This document shows positions 37,487 through 45,886 of a DNA stretch of 64,000 nucleotides, in pieces; position 1 is the first letter of the stretch, and each line of letters starts with the position of its first letter. This stretch comes from an uncultured Pedobacter sp. (lineage in GTDB: Bacteria; Bacteroidota; Bacteroidia; Sphingobacteriales; Sphingobacteriaceae). The translations under genes were made by a program, and so were the position numbers. The notes beneath the pieces were generated by a model that saw only the letters and a list, made by a program, of their open reading frames with translations, searched no databases and was not told the DNA's origin. The DNA is taken from NCBI RefSeq assembly GCF_913776295.1, contig NZ_CAJYOJ010000060.1, positions 154,590 through 218,589 of the forward strand, read 5' to 3'.

Positions 37487-38785
37487 ATGAAAAAAAGATT
37501 TTTAACATATAGCATATTTCTGGCACTAGTGGGCATCGGAGTAAACCGCGCAGGCGCCCAGCAAACCTTAAAGGTTGGAAACAACCCCACAACAGTAGCC
37601 AACAGTGCGGTGTTGGATGTAGAAGCCAGCAATAAGGGTGCTTTATTACCCCGCGTAGCGTTAACCAGCATAACAGATGTCATCACCATTCCATCTCCAG
37701 CCAATGCTTTAACCATTTTCAATACTGCCACTGCGGGTACAGCACCGAATAATGTAATTCCTGGTTATTATTACTGGAATGCTGGAGGTAACACCTGGGT
37801 GAGGTTAAATGACCAAAGCTACTATAATGGTCTGTCGCTTAATTCAAGTAATCAGGTAGGTTTAGGAGGAACATTTGACCAAGATACCAAGATTTATTAC
37901 AATGATAAATCACTCACTTTTGTCAAAGGAGATGAAGGGCTGGGTTTCCCAGGCGCAAAGTCTGTAGGCCTATCTAAGGGTGGTTTAAGGCTAAGGTATA
38001 ATGATGGAGGGACAGGAGACGCTTCTGGCACCGATTCCTACATCTCCATCCAGAACTCCAGAACGGTAGATCCTGTAAATCTTCAATTAAATACTAACTA
38101 TGATGGATCCATGACTGGTATCAAAAGTATTTTGGGTTCGTCTAATTCCAACAACGAATGGCTGGTAGGTGGCCAATTTGGAATTTTAAACAGCCAAACA
38201 AGTGGCAGTAATCAACGACAGGTTGGTTTGATTGCCAAATCATCCTATACAGGCAGCAATACTAATCAAGATACTAAAACCATTGGCGGTTATTTCGAAG
38301 TTGATAATTTGTCCACAGCCAATACCGGTAACTATGCTATATATGCTAAGGCTACAGGAATTAATCCTATAGCACTAAACGCAGATGGCGGCGTAGTCGT
38401 AATTAAAGATTTAAACAGCGCAGCAACTGCCACAACTGGCAACCGTCCGGTAGTAGCCGATGCAAACGGACAATTGATGATCGGAGCGGCTGCTTCTGCC
38501 GCACCTGCCATCGTTACCAAAACAGCTGACTATACCGCAACCGCTGCAGATGAAACACTTTTGGTTAATGCTGCTAGTACCAACATTACAATTACCATGC
38601 CGGCCAGCCCTGCAACCGGACAAAAATTCAATATCAAGAAAATTGATTCCGGATCGAACTCGGTAACCATTAATGGCAATGGTAAAAACATTGATGGCAA
38701 TGCCACTATAATTGGTACACTACCTTATCAGGGATGGACAGTACAATACGATGGTACAGCCTGGTATATCATTAGTCGCATATAA
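37487..38785 (+). CDS. Secreted surface protein of the tail-fibre-like family
   Basis: A 432-residue exported protein (signal peptide ends RAGAQQ), 19 bp after the collagen-like gene. N-terminal module: NSAVLDVEASNKGALLPRVAL, then NALTIFNTATAGTAP and PGYYYWNAGGNTWVRL, shared with the two genes downstream. It has the linker TATTGNRPVVADANGQLMIG and a C-terminal domain ending YDGTAWYIISRI. It lacks the YadA-like repeats of its neighbours; the middle looks like a beta-rich domain. Likely assembled with the others at the surface. Confidence 0.75.
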   Translation: MKKRFLTYSIFLALVGIGVNRAGAQQTLKVGNNPTTVANSAVLDVEASNKGALLPRVALTSITDVITIPSPANALTIFNTATAGTAPNNVIPGYYYWNAGGNTWVRLNDQSYYNGLSLNSSNQVGLGGTFDQDTKIYYNDKSLTFVKGDEGLGFPGAKSVGLSKGGLRLRYNDGGTGDASGTDSYISIQNSRTVDPVNLQLNTNYDGSMTGIKSILGSSNSNNEWLVGGQFGILNSQTSGSNQRQVGLIAKSSYTGSNTNQDTKTIGGYFEVDNLSTANTGNYAIYAKATGINPIALNADGGVVVIKDLNSAATATTGNRPVVADANGQLMIGAAASAAPAIVTKTADYTATAADETLLVNAASTNITITMPASPATGQKFNIKKIDSGSNSVTINGNGKNIDGNATIIGTLPYQGWTVQYDGTAWYIISRI

Positions 38786-38797
38786 TTTATAAACGAC

Positions 38798-40102
38798 ATG
38801 AAAAAGATATTTTACTTAACAACGATACTATTTTTAACTTCAATAGGGGCGTATGCACAACAAGGTTTCGGTACCAGCAACCCAGATCAATCAGCGGTGG
38901 TTGATATGAAGGCAGGAAATAAGGGAGTTTTGTTTCCAAGAGTTGCATTAACAGGTTTAACAGACATTACTACTATAGCTGCCCCTGCTAATGCTTTAAC
39001 GGTATTTAATACCGCAGATGCCGGTACTGCACCCAACATTATACTGCCAGGTTACTATTACTGGAACACAACGGCAAGCAAATGGGTAAGAATTCTAAAT
39101 AGTGGAGATGCTTGGTCATTAAATGGTAATGCAGGTACAGCTGCCGCAGGCAGTTATTTAGGTACCACAGATGGAAGTCCGTTAATCTTTAAGCTTAATG
39201 GTATCCTCTCTGGTTATCTGAGTAATAGTAGTACTGGCTTCGGTTATGGAACACTGGCAAAACCGGGTAGTTATAATGTAGCTATTGGAAGAAATAGTCT
39301 TTCGACACCCTCTTTTAATGGTAGTAGCAACACTACAGTAGGAAACGACAATATGTCGAATGCTGCAACCGCATCTAATAATGTAGCTATAGGCGCTATA
39401 GCATTATTTCAAAATACAACTGGTAATGACAATGTGGCTGTGGGTTACGAAGCCAGTCGTCATATTGGTTCTGCATCTGACAATGTTGCAATTGGTTCAG
39501 GTACACTTCGAAACAGATATGGATCTCAGAACACGGCATTGGGTAAAGAGAGTCTCGGTGGACCAGTTTCGGCCGTTAATAGCTCCGGAAATGGCATGGT
39601 TGCGATAGGGTACAGAGCAGGGTATAACGAAGGATTAAGCAATAAACTCTACATCGCCAATAGCAGCACCACACTACCACTTGTTTACGGCACCTTTGCC
39701 AACGATGGCGGTAATTTAACCATAAACAACAGTAATGCCAGCAATACCACAGCCAAAGCTCCTGCTAACAGCAGTACATTAAACGTAAACGGATCTGTTA
39801 GTGCCAGCATTGTTACCATCAGTGCAGATTATACCGTAACTGATCAAGACTACACAATCGTTGTTAGAAACTCTGGCAGTAATAACATCAACATTACTTT
39901 CCCCAGTGCTTCGACAGCTAAGGGCCGCATTTATAAAATTATAGCACATCCAGCCACCAATTCAGCCACCTTTACTTTGGTTGGGGTAATGTCATTGGGT
40001 GGTATTAATCAAACAGCGAATTCTGGCAATACCGCAACTGGCTGGGGTAAATACGAGATCCAAAGTGACGGTGCAGATTGGTTAATCATTAATGCACTGT
40101 AA
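38798..40102 (+). CDS. Secreted surface protein with YadA-head-like repeats
   Basis: A 434-residue exported protein, 12 bp after its neighbour and a paralogue of the next gene (both start MKKIFYLTTI and then QQGFGTSNPD). N-terminal module SAVVDMKAGNKGVLFPRVAL, NALTVFNTADAGTAP, PGYYYWN; head-like repeats NVAIGRNSL, NVAIGAIALFQNTTGNDN, NTALGKESLG; C-terminal strand domain ending SDGADWLIINAL. The repeat spacing fits a left-handed beta-roll as in trimeric adhesin heads. Confidence 0.77.
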   Translation: MKKIFYLTTILFLTSIGAYAQQGFGTSNPDQSAVVDMKAGNKGVLFPRVALTGLTDITTIAAPANALTVFNTADAGTAPNIILPGYYYWNTTASKWVRILNSGDAWSLNGNAGTAAAGSYLGTTDGSPLIFKLNGILSGYLSNSSTGFGYGTLAKPGSYNVAIGRNSLSTPSFNGSSNTTVGNDNMSNAATASNNVAIGAIALFQNTTGNDNVAVGYEASRHIGSASDNVAIGSGTLRNRYGSQNTALGKESLGGPVSAVNSSGNGMVAIGYRAGYNEGLSNKLYIANSSTTLPLVYGTFANDGGNLTINNSNASNTTAKAPANSSTLNVNGSVSASIVTISADYTVTDQDYTIVVRNSGSNNINITFPSASTAKGRIYKIIAHPATNSATFTLVGVMSLGGINQTANSGNTATGWGKYEIQSDGADWLIINAL

Positions 40103-40148
40103 TGGAAAGCCAATCTTTTTCAATCCTTACAGGTAATCAGCAAATAGC

Positions 40149-42311
40149 ATGAAAAAAATATTTTATTTAACAACGATAACATTTTTGGCTTCTTTAGCTG
40201 CAAATGCACAACAAGGTTTTGGCACCAGCAACCCGGATAAATCTGCGGTGGTCGATATGAAGGCAAACAATAAAGGCGTTTTACTGCCTAGAGTGACTTT
40301 AACGGGTACCAATGATGTCACAACCATTTCATCTCCTGCCGATGCATTAACCGTTTTTAACACGGCAACAACCTACAATGGAGCTAATGATGTAATACCA
40401 GGATACTATTACTGGGATGCAGGTGCCAACAAATGGATACAAATCACAACAGCACAGGATTTAAGATTGGTTGGAAATGGCAACCATATTACTCAGGATG
40501 CAGGTGTGGGTAGTAATGGTACTACTGTAGGAACTGGTGTTAACAATATTGGAATAGGATCTTCAGTATTGTCTGCTAACACAACAGGTTTTAACAATAT
40601 GGTCTTGGGCAATAATAATTTGATCAAAAATCTCGATGGTTACTCTAATGTAGCAATAGGACATCATTCGATGGAAAATAATACTAATGGTGCGATGAAT
40701 GTAGCTATTGGCGATGGTACTTTAAACAAGAATACCAGCGGACAAATTAATGTAGCTATTGGTATCGCCTCTATGTTTCGAAACACTACAGGTAATGTGA
40801 ATAGTGCTCTAGGATCGCAAGCACTCCGTGATAATACGAATGGTAGTTATAATACTGCAGTTGGTGGGAATGCACTTCAGGCAAACATTTCCGGAAATCA
40901 AAATACTGCAGTTGGCCACCTTGCATTACTTACCAATACTACTGGTTCTTCTAATACAAGTTTTGGACATTTTAGTTTGAGTTCTAATACTGACGGCTCA
41001 GAAAATACGGGCATAGGGGCTAATGCGCTGGCAGCACTAAAAGGTAGCAATAGTAATACCAATACTGCTTTTGGGAACAATGCAGGTGCCAATCTTATAG
41101 CAGGTAGTGGAAATGTATTTTTGGGTGCGAATACAGGATTTCCGACAGGTCAACAAACAACGGCATCAAACCAACTTTTTATAGGGAATGCGCTGGGAGA
41201 AAATTCCTTAATCCGTGGCGATTTTTCTACCAAAATTCTAACAGTAAACAATACTTTAAAAGTAGCTGATTTAGCTTCTTCGGCTGCTGCAACTACAGGC
41301 AACCGCCCGGTTGTGGCCGATGCTAACGGACAGTTGATGATCGGTACAGCAGGTGCTGCTACAGCCTGGGGATTAACTGGTAATGCCGGTACCTCTTCTG
41401 CCACGAATTTTATAGGTACCACTGATGCACAGGATCTGGTATTGAAGACAGATAATAATACCCTGGCCACCTTCGGTGCGAATGGAAAGATAGGTTTCGG
41501 TTTAGCACCAGATGCGACCAGTAATCATCGGGTACAATCTAATTTTGATTTAAGATTTGGTGCGCCATTAAATGGAGCAAATCAGCATTTCAGTATCGCA
41601 CAGTCACCATCTGCATCTTCAGGTGCAAATGCTATGAAACCATTTTCTTTACTGGTAGGTAACTCTTTCCTGGATCGTAGCGACGTATTTATTGGCGGTG
41701 GAAAATGGGACGGTTCAGAGGCTGCGGTACAAAACATTCGCTTTTATACAACAGTTACAAAAGATACCCCTATTGGAACGGAAAGAATGACGATAGACAG
41801 GAATGGTAATGTTGGTATTGGAACTTCTACACCTGCAAGCATGTTGCACGTTAAAGCAACAGCAGACCCGGTACGTTTAGAAGGATTACAAACTGGCGCA
41901 TTGGCCAATACACCAATCGTAGCTGATGCAAATGGAGTATTAAAGAAATCGAACGGTTCGGTATTCCAGAGTTTCCGTACCACAACAGCACTAACAGAAA
42001 CGGTTTTAGATGCAGATTACACAATCTTATTTAAGGGTACGAGTGCGATCACCTTGGCTTTGCCAGATCCAACTACGCAGATGGGAAGAATCATAGTTCT
42101 GGTTAACCACTCTGGAAACGGATCAGGTGACAATAAAATAACGTTCTCTAATTATAAAGTTTATAGAGATCCATTTAATACTCCTCCCAATGCATTTCAG
42201 GGACCAACAGATACCCTGTCATCTTCTGCATCAACCATGAATACGGTTAGTGTAGGTAATAAAATGACATTACAAAGCGATGGCACCAATTGGATACTTA
42301 TTGGCGCTTAA
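40149..42311 (+). CDS. Large secreted surface protein with YadA-head-like repeats
   Basis: A 720-residue exported paralogue of the previous protein. Same N-terminal module (SAVVDMKANNKGVLLPRVTL, PGYYYWDAGANKWIQI), then at least ten head-like repeats (NNIGIGSSVLSANTTG, NVAIGHHSMENNTNG, NTAVGGNALQANISG), the linker AATTGNRPVVADANGQLMIG, a second beta region with NVGIGTSTPASMLHV, and a C-terminal domain ending SDGTNWILIGA. The NxxIGxxxP motif is common in Bacteroidota fibre-like proteins. Likely a surface adhesin or fibre. Confidence 0.8.
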   Translation: MKKIFYLTTITFLASLAANAQQGFGTSNPDKSAVVDMKANNKGVLLPRVTLTGTNDVTTISSPADALTVFNTATTYNGANDVIPGYYYWDAGANKWIQITTAQDLRLVGNGNHITQDAGVGSNGTTVGTGVNNIGIGSSVLSANTTGFNNMVLGNNNLIKNLDGYSNVAIGHHSMENNTNGAMNVAIGDGTLNKNTSGQINVAIGIASMFRNTTGNVNSALGSQALRDNTNGSYNTAVGGNALQANISGNQNTAVGHLALLTNTTGSSNTSFGHFSLSSNTDGSENTGIGANALAALKGSNSNTNTAFGNNAGANLIAGSGNVFLGANTGFPTGQQTTASNQLFIGNALGENSLIRGDFSTKILTVNNTLKVADLASSAAATTGNRPVVADANGQLMIGTAGAATAWGLTGNAGTSSATNFIGTTDAQDLVLKTDNNTLATFGANGKIGFGLAPDATSNHRVQSNFDLRFGAPLNGANQHFSIAQSPSASSGANAMKPFSLLVGNSFLDRSDVFIGGGKWDGSEAAVQNIRFYTTVTKDTPIGTERMTIDRNGNVGIGTSTPASMLHVKATADPVRLEGLQTGALANTPIVADANGVLKKSNGSVFQSFRTTTALTETVLDADYTILFKGTSAITLALPDPTTQMGRIIVLVNHSGNGSGDNKITFSNYKVYRDPFNTPPNAFQGPTDTLSSSASTMNTVSVGNKMTLQSDGTNWILIGA

Positions 42312-42354
42312 TGAACATCAGAATTAATTGGTTTAGTTATTTGAAACAGAAAAT

Positions 42355-42870
42355 ATGAAAAAATTAAATTCATTGCTCATTATGTTAATAACACTTATCG
42401 CTGTCGAAAATGCGAAAGCCCAGGATAACCTTCCTTACACCATCAATTCGGCGGGAGGTTATGGTATGGTGAATGGCCAGATTTACGATTTCAATTTTGG
42501 CGAAATGGTTTTGGTAAATACTTTTACCGCAAACCAATACCTGCTGAGCCAGGGCTTTTTGCAACCCTACCTGATCAATACCAGTTCCGTAACGGACGTC
42601 TTTGTGGAAAACAATGTGATAACACCTAATGGTGATGGAAAGAACGATCTTTTCAGAGTCGTTGGCTTATCCAATTATCCAGGTAGTAAAATCAGTATCT
42701 ACGATCGGGCGGGAAGGAAAATTTTTACCACCACTGATTATAAGAGTGACTGGAACGCCATGCTGGATGGTAAACCCTTAAATGAAGATACCTACTATTA
42801 TGTAATCGATCTTGGAAAAGGCTGGGGATTAGTACGGGGCTTTATTTCTGTAATACTGGACAATAAATAA
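42355..42870 (+). CDS. Small secreted protein consisting mostly of a type B T9SS sorting domain
   Basis: A 171-residue exported protein (signal peptide ends NAKAQ). A short NSAGGYGMVNGQIYDFNFGE module ending SQGFLQPYL is followed by the gliding-motility-associated C-terminal domain: NNVITPNGDGKNDLFRVVGL, SKISIYDRAGRKIFTTTDY, and a final strand pair GKPLNEDTYYYVIDLG. That domain directs export and attachment through the type IX secretion system. With almost no passenger, it looks like an adaptor or anchor for the fibre proteins encoded before it. The PorP/SprF gene follows. Confidence 0.85.
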   Translation: MKKLNSLLIMLITLIAVENAKAQDNLPYTINSAGGYGMVNGQIYDFNFGEMVLVNTFTANQYLLSQGFLQPYLINTSSVTDVFVENNVITPNGDGKNDLFRVVGLSNYPGSKISIYDRAGRKIFTTTDYKSDWNAMLDGKPLNEDTYYYVIDLGKGWGLVRGFISVILDNK

Positions 42871-42880
42871 AAATATAAAG

Positions 42881-43060
42881 GGTAGCAGTTTCTTGAGAGG
42901 ATGCGGGAGCTGCGCAGGGCATGTTTTGAGGAGGCATGCCCGCCTTTTAAAAATTTTAAACAAAAACACGAAAGGTAGCAGTTTCTTTGAGAGGAGCTGG
43001 AGGCTGCGCGCGGCATGTTTGGATGAGACATGCCCACCTTTTAGAAATCTTAAAATAGAC
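42881..43060. repeat. Tandem 93-bp repeat carrying a hairpin
   Basis: GGTAGCAGTTTCTT begins at 42881 and 42974 (period 93). Each copy has a GGCATG...CATGCC hairpin near its centre (GGGCATG/CATGCCC in copy 1) and ends CCTTTTAAAAATTTTAAA-like. It fills the gap between the sorting-domain gene and the PorP/SprF gene and does not look coding. Confidence 0.8.
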
Positions 43061-43063
43061 AAC

Positions 43064-43939
43064 ATGACAAAAAAATTATTGGTTGCGGTTTCATTCTTCA
43101 TGGTAATGAAGGCTCAGGCACAGCTAAACCCGATGGGTACACAATATTTCCTCAATCAGTATCTGGCTAATCCGGCTTTGGCTGGTACCGAACCAGGTTA
43201 TGAGGCCTTTGGCGCATTAAAAGGGCAGTGGAGTGCAATAGAAGGTGCGCCCGTTATGCAAGCCGTTACCCTAACCAGGGGGAGTGAAAATAAAAAGGTG
43301 GGGCTAGGCCTGTATTTCTATAACGAATCTGCCGGGGTGATCAAAAGAACCAGTTTAAAAGCAAGTTATGCCTATCATTTGCCAATTAATCAAGGCACCA
43401 GCATGATAGATTTTGGTCTTTCGGCTGGATATATGAATGAATGGATTGATTTTAATCGGGTGAAGGGCGATAATACAGATGGATCTCTGGCCAATTTTAA
43501 TCAACGCAAAATGTATTTCGATGGTGATTTTGGCATAGCCTATAGAAATAACCGTTTAACGATACAAGGTACATTGCCCAATCTCAAAAGATTAATGGAT
43601 CGTGATATCATCCGTGCCGTAGCGGATCGATCGCTCTATATGGCAGCCATCAGCTATAAATTGTTTTTTGATGATAAAAACACTGAATTAGAGCCTAAAG
43701 TAATTTACCGCGGTGTGCAAAATTATAAAGACATTGTAGATATAGGAGCCAACCTGAGTTTTGTAAACGGGAAACTGCTATTTAATGGCATTTACCATTC
43801 AACAAACAGCGTTACATTAGGTATCGGAACTAAATATAAAGATGTTTTATCCATCATTTGCCAGTACACCACCAATACGGCCGACTTACAAGGATATAGT
43901 AATGGAGAAGCCGAGATCGGGCTAAAATATCACTTCTAA
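43064..43939 (+). CDS. PorP/SprF-family type IX secretion membrane protein
   Basis: A 291-residue outer-membrane beta-barrel protein with signal peptide (MTKKLLVAVSFFMVMKAQAQ). The family start PMGTQYFLNQYLANPALAG is followed by GQWSAIEGAPVMQAVTLT, barrel strands, and the C-terminal GEAEIGLKYHF with terminal aromatic. PorP/SprF proteins are partners of T9SS and often sit beside type B sorting-domain substrates, as here. I start at ATG 43064; an upstream ATG at 42893 would be encoded by the tandem repeat and spoil the signal peptide. Confidence 0.9.
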   Translation: MTKKLLVAVSFFMVMKAQAQLNPMGTQYFLNQYLANPALAGTEPGYEAFGALKGQWSAIEGAPVMQAVTLTRGSENKKVGLGLYFYNESAGVIKRTSLKASYAYHLPINQGTSMIDFGLSAGYMNEWIDFNRVKGDNTDGSLANFNQRKMYFDGDFGIAYRNNRLTIQGTLPNLKRLMDRDIIRAVADRSLYMAAISYKLFFDDKNTELEPKVIYRGVQNYKDIVDIGANLSFVNGKLLFNGIYHSTNSVTLGIGTKYKDVLSIICQYTTNTADLQGYSNGEAEIGLKYHF

Positions 43940-44315
43940 AATAACGGTAGGCAAATATACATGAGGTTATACTTTTTTTGAATTTCTAAGTAGTTAAGGG
44001 TTAGATACATATCGCTTCGCAGTATTATCCCTGACCGATTCGTCATGCTGAACTTCCGCCCGGCCGGTCGGACGGGTGTTTCAGCATCTTTTTAGCAGGA
44101 AAGACCCTGAAATAAATCCGATTGCTATCGGATCAGGGTGAAGGCAGCTTAATCAAAAAGCCGATATGAGCTAACCCCAGAGGTGATATTAATAATCGAA
44201 CTCAGGTTAATATGATCAATTTTTGAAAAACCGCTTGCGAGATCTGCCTGGCTTGATAAAATAGTTTAAACAAAAGTTTCGCAATACAGAATCAAACCCG
44301 TTTAATGATTGTGAT
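43940..44315. repeat. Intergenic region with family A repeat, copy 3
   Basis: 44041-44145 holds GAACTTCCGCCCGGCCGGTC and GGACGGGTGTTTCAG followed by an ATCCGAT/ATCGGAT hairpin, a composite of elements seen at 10461, 11356 and 15941. No gene is supported elsewhere in the gap. Confidence 0.6.
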
Positions 44316-44927
44316 ATGAATGATTTAAGTGTGAAAAATGAGAATATCATGAATTACAATCAATTCATGGCCTTAACAAGAATGTTGGCACAACTCGAAT
44401 TGATACACCCTATAAGCGAAACCTTATTTACCGAAATATACAAACACGCCAAGTTTAATGCTGTAGCAAACAATAAACATATTTCGAGTCCTTTAAACGT
44501 GGAAAAGCGAATTATTTATATTGAAGCAGGCATATGCCAGATATCAAAGAAAGTTGAATCAAAGCAAATTACAATACGTTTGATTGATCGGGGTTCTTTT
44601 ATTGCCTATGAAGTAATGAGCAATGAACCCGGATACGTTAAAGCAATTGGTCCGGTAGAATTCATTTCGTTTCCGGCCTCCATTTTGGAAAGGTTGGCCA
44701 GTACAGATACCAGTGCAAAAGTCATTCTCTTTACATTAATGCAAAGAGAATTAACTGAACTGAAATTGAGTAGCATAACCATTGCTATCAAGCCCACCCG
44801 TCGTAGGCTTGATTACTTTAGATCTACTCAGCCTGTTTTCGAAGAAAGCATTCCATTAAAGTACATAGCGTCATACCTGGGTATCACCTTAGAAACACTG
44901 ATCAGAATTAGAAAATCTCCTGCCTGA
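44316..44927 (+). CDS. Crp/Fnr-family transcriptional regulator
   Basis: A 203-residue regulator. The N-terminal cyclic-nucleotide-binding-like barrel covers about residues 25-130 (RIIYIEAGICQISKKVESKQ and TIRLIDRGSFIAYEV), the dimer helix TSAKVILFTLMQREL follows, and a C-terminal helix-turn-helix reads IPLKYIASYLGITLETLIRIRK. The cAMP-contacting consensus (RGE) is absent, so the ligand is unknown. A LuxR-type regulator starts one base after its stop. Confidence 0.8.
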   Translation: MNDLSVKNENIMNYNQFMALTRMLAQLELIHPISETLFTEIYKHAKFNAVANNKHISSPLNVEKRIIYIEAGICQISKKVESKQITIRLIDRGSFIAYEVMSNEPGYVKAIGPVEFISFPASILERLASTDTSAKVILFTLMQRELTELKLSSITIAIKPTRRRLDYFRSTQPVFEESIPLKYIASYLGITLETLIRIRKSPA

Positions 44928-44928
44928 A

Positions 44929-45549
44929 ATGAATATTATCATCACCGATTACCAGGAAATCACCAGGAGGGGTTTAGTTTCACTGATTCAGGAATTTTGG
45001 TCTGATGTACAAGTGGTGCAAATAAATACTTATGATGAATTAAAACAAATGCTCTTTCATTGCAATGATTCTCCAATCATCATAATAGATCCCGGATTGA
45101 TCGACATCTCATATGACGAGATTATTGTGGGGATTAAAATTCGGAGTCCGCACAGTCCAATTATCATTTATACAGATTTGTCACCTTCGGTATATGCCAT
45201 TAGGATGCTGAAGATTGGAGCCAGCGCATACGTCGAAAAAAGGTCGAACGAAGCGGATGTTTTATTGGCCATCACCACAGTGCTCAGCGGTGGAAAATTC
45301 GTGAATGATCAAATCAAAGAAAAAATATTTAAAAGCAACGCAATTAAAGATGCTGCTTTTGAAAAAGAGCTATCTGCAAAAGAACTTAATATAGCCAATC
45401 TTTTAATTCAGGGACAATCCATAAAGGAAATTAGCAAGCAATTAAATGTTAAGCAGGGTACCATCGGAACATTTAAGTTTCGAATATTTAAAAAATTGAA
45501 GGTGAAGAATATTATTCAATTAGCTGAAAAAATCAAATCAACCCTCTAA
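44929..45549 (+). CDS. NarL/LuxR-type response regulator
   Basis: A 206-residue protein. Receiver domain: acidic ITDYQEI near the N terminus, phospho-acceptor Asp in IIIIDPGLID, the switch Thr in IIIYTD, and Lys in SAYVEKRSNE. The C-terminal LuxR helix-turn-helix is LSAKELNIANLLIQGQSI then SKQLNVKQGTIGTFKFRIFK. All key receiver residues appear present. No histidine kinase is adjacent, although one lies at 18.5 kb. Overlap with the Crp-like gene (one base apart) indicates a two-gene operon. Confidence 0.85.
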   Translation: MNIIITDYQEITRRGLVSLIQEFWSDVQVVQINTYDELKQMLFHCNDSPIIIIDPGLIDISYDEIIVGIKIRSPHSPIIIYTDLSPSVYAIRMLKIGASAYVEKRSNEADVLLAITTVLSGGKFVNDQIKEKIFKSNAIKDAAFEKELSAKELNIANLLIQGQSIKEISKQLNVKQGTIGTFKFRIFKKLKVKNIIQLAEKIKSTL

Positions 45550-45886
45550 AGGATAACATGCCGTAACTTTCTTCTGTATCATCAACTAAAATTAAAAAAA
45601 ACTTCTGCATGCCAAATAACTAAATAACATAGCTTAAACAAGGTTTTTGGCTCCTACGCAAGTTAGCTAGATCAGGCAGCTATCATCTTCATTCAGCTTA
45701 ATTTTGCCGACATGGACGTGGTCATCTGGTACAATCAGGTAAGTGCAAACACCATTTCTACATAAAAATAAGTTCAGCAGTAGGGGTTAGATCTGATGCA
45801 GGCTTTGGTAAAAACAAGATGCTAATCATCATCATCAAACGAGGCTTAATCATAACTTTTTAAAGTTACTTCACTGTTATTCATGT
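45550..45886. other. Convergent intergenic stretch
   Basis: About 337 bases with no gene or structure recognised. A short stop-poor piece near 45708-45764 (FADMDVVIWYNQVSANTIST) resembles a gene fragment but cannot be assigned. Confidence 0.3.

Noticed and set aside
42893..43063. N-terminal extension of the PorP/SprF gene
   Set aside because: The extension is translated from the 93-bp tandem repeat, is Cys/Arg-rich and would bury the signal peptide that starts at 43064.
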